Shown: positions 1 through 8,488, numbered from the stretch's first letter. The stretch is DNA of 32,731 nt from Anaerolineales bacterium (GCA_020432765.1 JAGRDI010000006.1:18268-50998), one strand, 5' to 3'. Made by a program: numbers and translations. Notes: generated by a model not told the origin, from the letters alone.

Positions 1-616
1 TCACAAAATCAAAGTCACTTTGGCGTGTCGCGCCATTAGGGATAGCGATGGTAATTAGTCCAGCAGTGTGCGCCGCATGGCAGCCAGGCAATGAATCTTC
101 AAGTGCCAGACAGTTTTGGGGTGCATATCCCAGCCGCTTGGCTGCCAACAAGTAAATATCGGGAGCAGGCTTGCCATTTTTAACCTCGTTGCCAGCAACA
201 ACTGCACCACATTGATCGATGAGATTTAACTGTGTCAAGACTTGAACGGCATGCGAACGACTGCTGGACGTTGCCACTGCCCAGTCTATGTGGCGCTTTT
301 TAATGGCAGCTTGCAGTTCAAAAAAACCCGGCATAACCGGTATGCTAGTGGCAATTCGCTCTGCAAGCAGTGCCTTTTTGCGTTCAATCAATTCCTCTCC
401 AGTAAGCGGGATTGGATACGTCTCCTTCAATATTTGTACGCTGGCATCGCTGCGACGGCCGATCATTTTTAAATAGACACGATCGGAAAGTTCATACCCA
501 TATTCGGCCAGCACGGTCTGCCAGGCCTGGCGCGACAAGGGTTCTGTATCAACCATCAAACCATCCATGTCAAAGATAATGGCTTTAGTTGGGTTGTCGG
601 ATAGTTGAGAAGTCAT
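1..616 (-). CDS. HAD-superfamily hydrolase (beta-phosphoglucomutase-like), 3' end outside window
   Basis: The reading frame is open from the ATG at 616 to the window edge, giving the first 205 residues. All four HAD motifs are visible: the nucleophile motif DMDGLMVDTEP near residue 16, where the first Asp is the nucleophile and the second the acid/base; ATSSS (motif II) near residue 116; the Lys of KPAPDIYL (motif III); and the acidic pair in ALEDSLPG (motif IV). The helical cap lies between motifs I and II (type C1), as in beta-phosphoglucomutase and sugar-phosphate phosphatases. These are cytosolic enzymes that dephosphorylate or isomerise small phosphosugars through an aspartyl-phosphate. 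The substrate cannot be read from the sequence. No strong ribosome site precedes the ATG; there is only a distant AGGA. The C-terminal 15-20 residues are missing because of the window edge. Confidence 0.85.
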   Translation of the reverse strand, partial: MTSQLSDNPTKAIIFDMDGLMVDTEPLSRQAWQTVLAEYGYELSDRVYLKMIGRRSDASVQILKETYPIPLTGEELIERKKALLAERIATSIPVMPGFFELQAAIKKRHIDWAVATSSSRSHAVQVLTQLNLIDQCGAVVAGNEVKNGKPAPDIYLLAAKRLGYAPQNCLALEDSLPGCHAAHTAGLITIAIPNGATRQSDFDFV

Positions 617-725
617 GTGGTCTGGATGTCCTTTTTGCCAATAATTTCACGAATTAGGCGTCGTACGTGGTGTGTCTTTTTCTCGTAACTACACACACTA
701 CTCAGCCCCGTGAATTCTGGCGGCC

Positions 726-2558
726 TCATTTTTCACCTGCGGGCTTTATGAAAAAACGCAGGGAGATACGGCCGAATTTGATACTATCCCCAGTTTTTAA
801 CTGTCGCGGCGTTAATGTGAGGCGTTCATAATTGAGGAAGGTTCCGCTTGCGCTGCCTTCATCCGTTAACCAATAGCTGTCATCTCGGCGCACAATACGC
901 GCATGCAGCCGTGATACACTGGGATCATTTAATACAATTTGAGCATTGTTTGGATCGCTGCCAAATGTGTAACTTTTGGCACTTAGCTCGATAAACGGGT
1001 GAGTGTTATTTTCCCATTCGAGCATAGCGGTGAACTCTGGGTGAGCAACGGCCGTTTCCACTTCAACCACACCCTCTTCCAGAGCTTCTCCTTGGGATAA
1101 ATGCCGTCGCCTACGCCAACGGCGCAAAAGCCAGATTAACAAAAACAGCACAACAAACCCCACACCAAGCATAATCCATTGCTCAAGCGTGAATAATTGT
1201 TGTAAGTCAATCGCAGAGGGTGTGAGCGTTTCCGGTTCCAGTGTGGCTGTGGGCGTGGGCGCAGGCGGACGTTCTATGGCAATTTCAACTGCGAGCGGGT
1301 CACTAACCCCTTGATAACCCAATTCATCTGTCAACTGTACCGTCAGCTCTTGTATGCCCGCATTTAACTGGCTCACATCCCACAAATAATTCAGTTGATT
1401 CGTCGCATCTAACACGAGTGTATCTGGTGGAGGCAGCAGCTGAGCATTTGCTATTAAACGGACATCCGTCACACGGCGTGGCAAATTATCAGGCCAGATG
1501 ACTTGGATTGTCAAAGGCACAATTGTGGGCTGCAACGTGGCGAGCGGCGTGTCATGCGCCATGCCCAAACGACGAATAAGCGTGTCTTCAGCTTCGAGCA
1601 TGACAAGCGGTGCTGCCAGATCAATTTCAAAACTGTCGCCAACTTGCAATGTTCCCAGATTGACTTTGACTTCGTTACGGCCGCTTTGACGTTGCAGGGA
1701 GCGGTATTGCAATTGCAGAGGGTTGCTTTGCTGCTGCCAGAGACGAAAAATTTCGTCGCTGCTGCCCGGTTGCTGCAGATGCACAGTGCGGCCCTGTGTG
1801 GGTATGGCAAGTCGTGCTGCATTCTCTAATTCATTTTCATCCGCTTCCGCGCCTAATATCGCCACAAATATCGGGCTACGCGCATCGTTGGCTTGTGCCA
1901 CAAGCAACGGGTATGAAAGTTGTTGATTCAAACGCCCGCCATCAGTAAATAGCATGAGGGAGCGGAAACGGCCGTCGCCCGCTTGTCCCGCTGTATGTTC
2001 TAGCGCCTGATTTATCATCGCATTTAACAACGTCAGTCCACCAGATTCGGGTTGATATGCATCAATTGCCTCTACAACCTCTTGCGGGCGCGTGGCATCC
2101 TGTAATAAGAAGCGTCCGCCTTGCGCATCTGGCACGATAATCGACACTCGGTCGCGCCCGGCACTGTTCATATGATTTGTTGCAAACCGTTTGATGCTAT
2201 CGGCCACCAAATCACGCCGCGAAGCCTCAAAACCCGCGTCAATATTATTAAAATCCGCATTCGCATCCAGGACAAAAATGAAATCGGCACCTACAGGCAC
2301 ATGCGTCACACTAATGTCTTCTACAGGCACACCGTTTTCACGCACCGTTAGACGTGACACATCATTAATCGGCTCGCTGCGGCCATCGGCCGTTAACAAA
2401 GTTACGCGTACCAATGGAAAAGCGGAAGCATCTAGATCAACCAATTCTAAGCGCAGGTCATCTTCTTGTGCGGAAAGCGGCAAGACACTTAACAAAAAGA
2501 AGCCTAATAAAAGGAAACGTAAAAAACGGTGGGAAGTACACCAATGTTGAATTATCAT
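726..2558 (-). CDS. VWA-FHA membrane protein (610 aa)
   Basis: Residues 1-30 form a signal peptide (charged start, hydrophobic run, cleavage after LSA). A von Willebrand A-like domain covers about residues 92-275, followed by a beta-rich region. A Pro/Thr linker sits near 430-450, one transmembrane helix at about 461-479 with an Arg-rich cytoplasmic stop, and an FHA domain at about 527-603. The predicted topology puts the VWA domain outside and the phosphothreonine-reading FHA domain inside. The metal site is degenerate: DANAD at 98-102 replaces DxSxS, so metal-dependent ligand binding is doubtful. The FHA domain keeps S549-R550-L-H552 and N576 but has Gly-Ser (533-534) where most FHA domains have Gly-Arg. 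It is divergent from a second protein with the same architecture at 2878-4755. The role is unknown; a transmembrane sensor or scaffold is an inference. Confidence 0.85.
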   Translation of the reverse strand: MIIQHWCTSHRFLRFLLLGFFLLSVLPLSAQEDDLRLELVDLDASAFPLVRVTLLTADGRSEPINDVSRLTVRENGVPVEDISVTHVPVGADFIFVLDANADFNNIDAGFEASRRDLVADSIKRFATNHMNSAGRDRVSIIVPDAQGGRFLLQDATRPQEVVEAIDAYQPESGGLTLLNAMINQALEHTAGQAGDGRFRSLMLFTDGGRLNQQLSYPLLVAQANDARSPIFVAILGAEADENELENAARLAIPTQGRTVHLQQPGSSDEIFRLWQQQSNPLQLQYRSLQRQSGRNEVKVNLGTLQVGDSFEIDLAAPLVMLEAEDTLIRRLGMAHDTPLATLQPTIVPLTIQVIWPDNLPRRVTDVRLIANAQLLPPPDTLVLDATNQLNYLWDVSQLNAGIQELTVQLTDELGYQGVSDPLAVEIAIERPPAPTPTATLEPETLTPSAIDLQQLFTLEQWIMLGVGFVVLFLLIWLLRRWRRRRHLSQGEALEEGVVEVETAVAHPEFTAMLEWENNTHPFIELSAKSYTFGSDPNNAQIVLNDPSVSRLHARIVRRDDSYWLTDEGSASGTFLNYERLTLTPRQLKTGDSIKFGRISLRFFIKPAGEK

Positions 2559-2877
2559 ATATGTAGAGTTTATACGTAATCGAGCAAGTGGATTACATAT
2601 TTCAAATTTCTGCCACGAACTTCACCAAATACACGAATTCGGATGGTTTTAATTTGTGGCGAAAAAGAAGTTACACTGAGTAAGCAATCAGCATGTATCC
2701 GAGCTTCAGGCAACATTCGTAACTAACTTAGGGTTCTTAGCCGTTTGGATCGAATGTTGCTTTGCAGAAGTGTCTCTTACTCATCACTTTATATGGAGAC
2801 TCTTCTTTAATATTTACGTAACGCTTAACGTCTGATATTATATCATTGTAGCTTGACACAGAAGGAAAGGAAAACCC
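2559..2877. other. Divergent intergenic region between two VWA-FHA genes
   Basis: This 319-bp region must carry the promoters of both VWA-FHA genes. It holds a GCCACGAA...AAATTTGTGGC-like imperfect inverted segment (about 2612-2663) of the kind dispersed in many bacterial genomes, and a perfect 10-bp inverted repeat (2710-2719/2751-2760). The rightward gene has a purine-rich ribosome site (AAGGAAAGG, 2862-2870) 7 nt before its ATG. TATAAA on the minus strand (2569-2574) ends 10 nt before the leftward ATG and is a plausible -10 box. I see no convincing gene in it. Confidence 0.5.
2710..2760. repeat. Perfect 10-bp inverted repeat, 31-bp spacer
   Basis: GCAACATTCG at 2710-2719 is exactly complementary to CGAATGTTGC at 2751-2760. 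It lies in the middle of the divergent intergenic region, 118 bp before the rightward ATG and about 150 bp before the leftward one. It could be a hairpin or a split regulator site; the sequence does not say which. Confidence 0.6.
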
Positions 2878-4755
2878 ATGCCTGACAAAACTCGTTCACT
2901 TTTGCGTATTTTAGCCATCTTGTTTGCCGCTTTGTTTTTGGTTTTTGCAACGCTATCAGCTTTAGCTCAAGACACCGATACAGTCGAGGATTCGGCAGCA
3001 GTCCAGGAACCAACCACAGAGATTTTTATCACTGGCAATGATATCACGAAGCTGCCCAGTGTAGTTGTGCATATGTTTGGCCGTGATGCAACGGGACAAG
3101 CCATCGACTTTTCTCAGGAAACCTTAGCAGTCACCCACAATGGTCAACCTGTCACGGCCGTTACCGAAGGTGCCATCCCTGCGGGCACATTCACCATCTT
3201 CCTGGTTGATCCGGCTTCTGGTGTGGCTGACCAGATTCCAAATATACAAAATGCCATCAAGCAGTTCGCCAGTCCCAGCGGTGGCATGATGGAACAGGTC
3301 GATACAATCGCTATTTATCAAGTTGGCGCTTCTGCAGCCGAACAATTGATGCCGCCAACTAATTTTTATAATGGTGTGCAAAACTTTTTTGTGAACGATC
3401 TGCAACCCATTACCGGCACAACTGCATTAATCGACAGCTTGGCTAGTCTGGTGGATCAGGTCGATGCGCTCAAGCCAAGCCCCGATATGTCCACCTTCAT
3501 TGTCGTTATGTCTGATGGTACGGATGCGATCAGCACGTTAAGTGCAGACGAAATTTTCACACGCACACGCGCCTTGGATTTACCCATCCACACGATTTGG
3601 GTAAACAGCACGGACTTAACCTTGGCCGGACAACAGCAAGGTCAGGGGTTTTTGCAAGATGTTTCTGATGCCACGCAAGGCATCGCCACCTTTTTAGATG
3701 AACCGGAAGGTGTGGCAACTGTCTGGGATCGCATCGCTGGGTTCCGTGACCATGCGCGTGTGAGTTATGTGGTGGAAGATTTAACGGGCGGCACGGTTGA
3801 TGTTGGCATCGCGCTAGCCAGTGATCCTTCTGTACGTGCAGATACGTCTGTGTTCATTCCTGAAAATCAGCCCCAAGTTGAAATATTGATCCCGCCAGAG
3901 AGCCGTGAATGGTCTTTTCCCAGCTTGACAGAAGAAAATCCGGTACGTATCCAATTAAATACGGCCGTTTCTTGGTTAGACGGCGAAGAGCGTTTATTAG
4001 AAGTGGCGCGTTTACGTATCAATGGGGTCGATGTAGCCGAAATTCCCATTGAGGAAATTGCCAAGTTTACAGCCGATGTTCCTAATTTTGTCTATGGCGC
4101 AAATACACTTGAAGTTTATATAGAAGATGAACAAGGTTTGAACGCTACAAATCTACCGGTGATTGTGAACATTTTAGAAGGCGATGAGTTTTTGCCTGAT
4201 GACGTCAAACCGAGTTCAAATATCGGCACGGTTTTGTTTTATTTGCTCATTATATTAATTATTGTGGCTGTTATCGGTGGTATTGTGTACTTCTTTTTGC
4301 GCAGGGGCGGCGCACCCGGCATGCCACGGGGACGCTCTGAGCGCAGCCAGCAATCGGCTACGATTGTGACGCCGCCAGGCGCGGTTCAAGACGATATGGG
4401 TGCAGCGGCCGTCGTGGGGGCTGCCGCTGCCGATCAAGGCCAATCGTTTGTAATGGCACATCTTGAGGTATTGGAAGCAACCACGCCTATGCACGAAAAA
4501 ATCAATCTGGATGGTGCTGTGGTACGTATCGGCCGTTCCCCCACACAAGCTGATATTGCGTTTCGCGATGATATTACGATGTCGCGCTTGCACGCCAGCC
4601 TCATGCTCGAAGGCGACCATTACCGCATTTTTGATGAGAAATCGACGAGTGGTACCTGGGTAAACGGCCGTCAAGTCCCCGAATATGGATTGCAGTTAGT
4701 TGATGGTGACGAAATCACCCTCGGCGCTGTGCACCTTCGCTTCCGCCAACTTTGA
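2878..4755 (+). CDS. VWA-FHA membrane protein (625 aa), paralogue in layout of 726-2558
   Basis: The order of parts matches the divergent neighbour: signal peptide 1-31 (cleavage near ALA-QD), VWA-like domain about 105-290, beta-rich extracellular segment to about 440, transmembrane helix 451-474 followed by an Arg-rich stretch, Ala/Gly linker 500-522, and FHA domain about 545-622. The FHA domain looks competent to bind phosphothreonine: Gly552-Arg553, Ser569-Arg570-Leu-His572 and Asn596 are all present. The VWA metal site is degenerate (DPASG at 111-115), although MSDGTD at 211-216 matches the usual later motif. An AAGGAAAGG ribosome site lies 7 nt before the ATG. A serine/threonine kinase partner would be expected from FHA biology but none is in this window. 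It ends 65 bp before a convergent gene, with a hairpin between. Confidence 0.88.
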   Translation: MPDKTRSLLRILAILFAALFLVFATLSALAQDTDTVEDSAAVQEPTTEIFITGNDITKLPSVVVHMFGRDATGQAIDFSQETLAVTHNGQPVTAVTEGAIPAGTFTIFLVDPASGVADQIPNIQNAIKQFASPSGGMMEQVDTIAIYQVGASAAEQLMPPTNFYNGVQNFFVNDLQPITGTTALIDSLASLVDQVDALKPSPDMSTFIVVMSDGTDAISTLSADEIFTRTRALDLPIHTIWVNSTDLTLAGQQQGQGFLQDVSDATQGIATFLDEPEGVATVWDRIAGFRDHARVSYVVEDLTGGTVDVGIALASDPSVRADTSVFIPENQPQVEILIPPESREWSFPSLTEENPVRIQLNTAVSWLDGEERLLEVARLRINGVDVAEIPIEEIAKFTADVPNFVYGANTLEVYIEDEQGLNATNLPVIVNILEGDEFLPDDVKPSSNIGTVLFYLLIILIIVAVIGGIVYFFLRRGGAPGMPRGRSERSQQSATIVTPPGAVQDDMGAAAVVGAAAADQGQSFVMAHLEVLEATTPMHEKINLDGAVVRIGRSPTQADIAFRDDITMSRLHASLMLEGDHYRIFDEKSTSGTWVNGRQVPEYGLQLVDGDEITLGAVHLRFRQL

Positions 4756-4760
4756 TTGAT

Positions 4761-4814
4761 TCACCACAGAGAACACAGGGATTTTCTTTTTGTCTTCTGT
4801 GCTTTCTGTGGTGA
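4761..4814. repeat. Long hairpin, likely bidirectional terminator; ACCACAGAG-type dispersed repeat
   Basis: The arms 4761-4778 and 4797-4814 are complementary at 16 of 18 positions (TCACCACAGAGAACACAG against CTGTGCTTTCTGTGGTGA) with an 18-nt T-rich loop. It lies between two convergent genes and is followed by TTTTATT, which suits a shared terminator. The ACCACAGAGAA arm recurs at 20846-20903, so it is also a small dispersed element. Any reading frame through it (His-His-Arg-Glu-His-Arg) is the repeat, not a gene. Confidence 0.75.
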
Positions 4815-4819
4815 TTTTA

Positions 4820-6811
4820 TTATCCTAATTCAGCAGTCACGATTTCTGTATATTCACGTTGGTCGGCCGTTCCGATCTCAACGCCAAAATGCGATAACAA
4901 CTCCGCGATTAAGCTGGCCTTGCGTGCTGCATCTTGCCGTGACCAAGTGCGTGCTTTTATTTCCAGAAAATGTCCTGCAACATCTGGCTTGCGAATGCTG
5001 TCCAAATTGATAGCAAAATCGGTGCCTTTATAGAGAATATGCCAGCGATGACGGTCTTTATCGATTTTTAATTCAGATGCCGGGTCGAAATATTCACGAT
5101 AAAAACGCAAACTGCGATCTGCAGCTGCCAAAAAGCGCGAACGCGAAAGCATTACTGCGTTATCCAGTTCTTCACGTTCACCGCCGCCAATCAATGTCAA
5201 GCGTGAACGCACCTGGGTAACATCTCCTTTTTCATTAATGAATTCATCTTCGCGATATCGCAAGCGGGCTGCATCGGGGTCATCCCCTGAGAACAGGAAA
5301 TAATGGTCATATTGACGGTAGTGTGCATAGCGGACTTTTTCTATTTGGTCGCTTTCCAATGTCGTTAGGATGGCAGTTTTGTCGGCAATCGGAACTTTTA
5401 GTTGGATTTCAAAGCTGGGCTGCCGCTCGACCCCGGCCAGGAAAACCAACTTATTATAGGGGCTGGATTCACGGCGGTTGACAAAAGCATCAATATCGGC
5501 GGCGACTTTTGCTGCATCACTGATGGCTTGCTTCTCATTAACGGTTAACAGTTCACGGTCACGCAGCAAGAAACGGCCGTTGCACAACACATGCACCACA
5601 TCAGCCGCACGACTCGCGTAAATCAAACGCGAATAAACCGTATCAGCATGATGATTAAAATGGGGCTGATTATGCACGCCATCCATACCGATGATCGTTA
5701 TATCAGCTTGTTTGCCGACCTCTAAGCTGCCCGTTTTGTCAGCCATATGCAGCGCACGTGCACCACCAATTGTGGCCACCTCAAGCGCCTGCCGTGCCGG
5801 TAAAACCGTAGGGTCACTGCTGGCCGTTTTGGCTAACAAAGCCGCCAAACGGGTTTCTTCAAACATATCCAAATCATTGTTACTTGCAGGACCGTCCGTG
5901 CCGACACCCACATTCAGTCCGAGTGACAACATTTCACCCACTTGAGCGATGCCGCTGGCTAATTTCAGATTGCTGCTGGGACAATGTGCCACACCAGCTC
6001 CCGCTTTTTTAAGCTGCACCATTTCCTGGCGTTCGAGATGCACACAATGCGCGGCCAATAATTTTGTATTTAACAAACCATGTTTATCTATCCAAGGCAC
6101 AACCAGCATATTGTTATCGTTGCGGCAGTTTTGTGCTTCGAGGCCCGTTTCGCTGACATGGGTGTGGATGGGGACATCAAAAGCGAGTGCCATTTCTGTG
6201 CAAGCACGCAGCAGTTCAGGCGTCGCTGTATACCAGGCATGGGGTGCAACAGCCGGTTGAATCAAGGGATGGTCATGCCATTTTTCGATAAAACGACGAC
6301 AGCGAATGAGGCCGTCTTCATAGGTTGGCGCATCGGGTGCTGGGAAGATGAGGATTGTTTGGCCCAATAATGCACGCATACCAATTGCGGCCGTTTCTTC
6401 TGCAATCGCCTCCTCAAAATAATACATATCGGCAAATGTCGTCACGCCCGAACGAATCATTTCTGCACAAGCGAGCCGTGCACCTAACTTCACAAAATCC
6501 GGCGTCACAAATTCTCGTTCCAACGGCATCAAATAACCCAACCACACATCCAGGCGCAAATCATCGTGCAAACCGCGAAACAAGGTCATGGGAATGTGGG
6601 TATGGGCGTTTACAAGACCAGGGATAATTACCTGACCAGTGCAGTCGAGAGTGGCAACGGCCGTATAGTTCTGTGAAATGTCGTCCATTGTGCCAATTGC
6701 GACTAACTTGTCTTCATGTACAGCAACAGCACCGTCAACAAAGACATCATAGTGGCTGTTCATAGTAACAACGGTGCCTCCGACAAGGAGTAAGTCAATT
6801 TTATCCGGCAT
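4820..6811 (-). CDS. Amidohydrolase (MTA/SAH deaminase-like) fused to a C-terminal CYTH-like domain
   Basis: Residues 1-440 are a complete metal-dependent amidohydrolase of the 5'-methylthioadenosine/S-adenosylhomocysteine deaminase type. H70-T-H72 binds metal, HVSE at 218-221 gives the third His and a substrate-side Glu, H255 follows in AAHCVHL, and D306 in GTDGP is the last metal ligand. Family members usually stop near 430-450 residues; this one runs to 663. Residues 465-660 look like a CYTH/triphosphate-tunnel fold: EIQLK at 468-472 in place of ExExK, basic residues R516, R518, R520, R535 and R537, then NLDSI (602-606) and HFLEIKA (614-620), matching the usual acidic late strands. The first half would deaminate an adenosine- or guanine-like substrate; the second may bind a polyphosphate or nucleotide. 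AGGAG 7 nt before the ATG supports this start. Confidence 0.85.
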   Translation of the reverse strand: MPDKIDLLLVGGTVVTMNSHYDVFVDGAVAVHEDKLVAIGTMDDISQNYTAVATLDCTGQVIIPGLVNAHTHIPMTLFRGLHDDLRLDVWLGYLMPLEREFVTPDFVKLGARLACAEMIRSGVTTFADMYYFEEAIAEETAAIGMRALLGQTILIFPAPDAPTYEDGLIRCRRFIEKWHDHPLIQPAVAPHAWYTATPELLRACTEMALAFDVPIHTHVSETGLEAQNCRNDNNMLVVPWIDKHGLLNTKLLAAHCVHLERQEMVQLKKAGAGVAHCPSSNLKLASGIAQVGEMLSLGLNVGVGTDGPASNNDLDMFEETRLAALLAKTASSDPTVLPARQALEVATIGGARALHMADKTGSLEVGKQADITIIGMDGVHNQPHFNHHADTVYSRLIYASRAADVVHVLCNGRFLLRDRELLTVNEKQAISDAAKVAADIDAFVNRRESSPYNKLVFLAGVERQPSFEIQLKVPIADKTAILTTLESDQIEKVRYAHYRQYDHYFLFSGDDPDAARLRYREDEFINEKGDVTQVRSRLTLIGGGEREELDNAVMLSRSRFLAAADRSLRFYREYFDPASELKIDKDRHRWHILYKGTDFAINLDSIRKPDVAGHFLEIKARTWSRQDAARKASLIAELLSHFGVEIGTADQREYTEIVTAELG

Positions 6812-6927
6812 TTAATTCTCCTATAGATGTTGGATAGATCAGGCAAATCTCGCAGATTGACCTAATCTAATAAAGTGCAAAATGGGTTGTTTTTGAAGGC
6901 TGATCGTACACGCATTATACCGATTCC

Positions 6928-6936
6928 TGCTATAAT
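6928..6936 (+). promoter_or_regulatory. Extended -10 promoter element for pdp
   Basis: TGCTATAAT is a perfect extended -10 element. Extended -10 promoters can work without a clear -35, and none is visible here. The start point would give a leader of about 175 nt containing the 7005-7072 hairpins. Confidence 0.45.
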
Positions 6937-7004
6937 CTAAAAATTGTTGGGTATAGGTGTAACGCAATTTTGTAAAACGCTATAGACATTAAAATAATGT
7001 TTTA

Positions 7005-7072
7005 GTTTGTAGCAACCGCTTTAGCGGTATGCACGCTGGAGAATACCCACGACTAAAGTCGTTACTACAAAC
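7005..7072. repeat. REP-like element: two hairpins inside a 24-bp inverted repeat
   Basis: Arms 7005-7028 and 7049-7072 match as an inverted repeat at 19 of 24 positions. Each arm contains its own small palindrome (ACCGCTTTAGCGGT and ACGACTAAAGTCGT). The bases that differ between arms are paired inside each palindrome, so the changes are compensatory. Weaker outer symmetry (TATAGACATT at 6981 and AACATCTATA at 7089) hints at an element of about 120 bp. Confidence 0.7.
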
Positions 7073-7118
7073 CCCAAATGTTTTTCTTAACATCTATAAC
7101 GAATTGAGAGAGTGATCG

Positions 7119-8423
7119 ATGGATATGGTGAATGTGATCGAAACAAAGCGGGACGGTGAAGAGCTATCTACGCAGCAAATCCGAGATTTCATTACAGAGT
7201 ATACGGCCGAAATAATCCCCGATTATCAGGCAGCCGCTCTGCTGATGGCGATCTATTTACGCGGTATGACGCGCCGTGAAACGGTAGATCTGACCTTGGC
7301 GATTGCCGCATCAGGCAACCAATTGGATTTGCATGATGTAGCTCCCTTAGTTGTTGACAAACATTCATCGGGCGGCGTTGGTGACAAAACCACGTTGGTT
7401 GTACAGCCTTTGGTCGCAGCTTGCGGTGTGCCAGTTGGCAAAATGAGCGGACGCGGACTTGGTTCCAGCGGTGGCACCTTAGATAAAATGGAATCGTTTC
7501 GCGGGTGGTCTTCAAGCATGGATTTGCCGCGCTTCAAACGCCAACTGGCTGAAATTGGATTGGTGTTGGCCGGACAAACGGCCGTTCTGGCCCCCGCCGA
7601 CGGTAAACTTTATGCCCTGCGTGATGTGACTGGTACAGTAGCTTCTACGCCGCTGATCGCGGCCTCAATCATGTCTAAAAAACTAGCGGGAGGTGCCGAT
7701 GCCATCGTCTTGGACGTAAAAATGGGCAGCGGCGCTTTTATGCCGAATTTGGAAGCCGCCAAAGAACTCAGCCGCATTATGGTCGATATTGGCAAAGATG
7801 CTGGCCGACAAACTGTCGCACTAATTACCGATATGAACCAACCGCTGGGTCATGCAATCGGCAATGCGCTTGAAGTCAAAGAAGCATTGGCGACTTTACG
7901 TGGGGAAGGGCCAGCCGAATTTTGGGCACATTGCCAGGATGTAGCCGCCTATATGCTGCTGCTGGCCGGCAATGTGGATTCACTGGAAGCCGGACGTGAA
8001 AAAGCAACGGCCGTCATCAAAAACGGCCGTGCCCTTGAGAAATTCCGCCAGATGGTCGTTGCCCAAGGGGGGAATGCATCCCAAGTTGACGATCCAACTT
8101 TATTGCCGCAAGCAGCATTTGTTGAAGATTTGGTCGTGCCACGCGCTGGTTTTGTGAAGGCATTAGACACCGGGCGCATTGGCTGGGCAGGTGTGCATTT
8201 GGGTGCGGGCCGCCTGGTGAAAAGCGATACAATCGACCACGCTGTTGGCTTTATTTTGCCAATTATGGTTGGCGACAAGGTTACAGAAGGTGATGTGATC
8301 GGCAGCATTCATGCCAATGATGCAGAAAAGTTAGCAGAGGCACGCGCCGAGTTGTGGGCATCTATCAGTTGGTCGGAAACGGCCGTTGATCCGCTGCCTC
8401 ATTTTTATACGGCCGTGACATGA
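7119..8423 (+). CDS. pdp: Pyrimidine-nucleoside phosphorylase
   Basis: This 434-residue protein has the usual length for the family. It splits uridine, deoxyuridine or thymidine with phosphate into the base and (deoxy)ribose-1-phosphate in the cytosol. The phosphate-binding loop KHSSGGVGDK is at 81-90. The family signature SGRGLGSSGGTLDKME at 110-125 is complete. Base-binding R168 (in YALRDVT) and S183/K187 (in SIMSKK) are present. The C-terminal PYNP domain starts near 345. The start at 7119 is followed by a second Met at 7125, which fits family N-termini equally well; GAGAG lies 9 nt upstream of 7119. It is followed at 65 bp by ppgK, which phosphorylates glucose, so the pair handles sugars and sugar phosphates. 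Four ACGGCCGT palindromes fall between 8007 and 8416. Confidence 0.96.
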   Translation: MDMVNVIETKRDGEELSTQQIRDFITEYTAEIIPDYQAAALLMAIYLRGMTRRETVDLTLAIAASGNQLDLHDVAPLVVDKHSSGGVGDKTTLVVQPLVAACGVPVGKMSGRGLGSSGGTLDKMESFRGWSSSMDLPRFKRQLAEIGLVLAGQTAVLAPADGKLYALRDVTGTVASTPLIAASIMSKKLAGGADAIVLDVKMGSGAFMPNLEAAKELSRIMVDIGKDAGRQTVALITDMNQPLGHAIGNALEVKEALATLRGEGPAEFWAHCQDVAAYMLLLAGNVDSLEAGREKATAVIKNGRALEKFRQMVVAQGGNASQVDDPTLLPQAAFVEDLVVPRAGFVKALDTGRIGWAGVHLGAGRLVKSDTIDHAVGFILPIMVGDKVTEGDVIGSIHANDAEKLAEARAELWASISWSETAVDPLPHFYTAVT

Positions 8424-8428
8424 ATTAT

Positions 8429-8472
8429 TATTGCATGTTGCGTAACGATCTCCAGATACGCAATATGCAATA
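8429..8472. repeat. 16-bp stem hairpin between pdp and ppgK
   Basis: TATTGCATGTTGCGTA (8429-8444) pairs with TACGCAATATGCAATA (8457-8472) at 15 of 16 positions, and the exception is a possible G-T pair. The loop is 12 nt. No T-run follows, so it is more likely a dispersed palindromic repeat or an mRNA-processing hairpin than a classic terminator. Confidence 0.7.
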
Positions 8473-8488
8473 TTCAGGATAAACAAAA

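Larger units (their letters stand above)
6812..7118. other. Divergent intergenic region with back-to-back -10 boxes and a palindromic element
   Basis: This 307-bp region serves the leftward amidohydrolase and rightward pdp. A perfect TATAAT on the minus strand (6914-6919) and a perfect extended -10 on the plus strand (TGC then TATAAT, 6928-6936) lie only 11 bp apart, so the two promoters would overlap. Neither has a good -35. A structured repeat at 7005-7072 would fall in the pdp 5' untranslated region. Confidence 0.5.

Noticed and set aside
242-476. Two plus-strand frames inside the HAD gene
   Set aside because: The antisense frame carries all four HAD motifs; these are shadows.
2853-2858. 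TTGACA as a -35 box for the VWA-FHA gene
   Set aside because: It lies about 20 nt before the ATG with the ribosome site directly after it, leaving no room for a -10 box.
4756-5010. Open frame beginning His-His-Arg-Glu-His-Arg
   Set aside because: It is the translation of the ACCACAGAG hairpin repeat running into the antisense of the amidohydrolase-CYTH gene.
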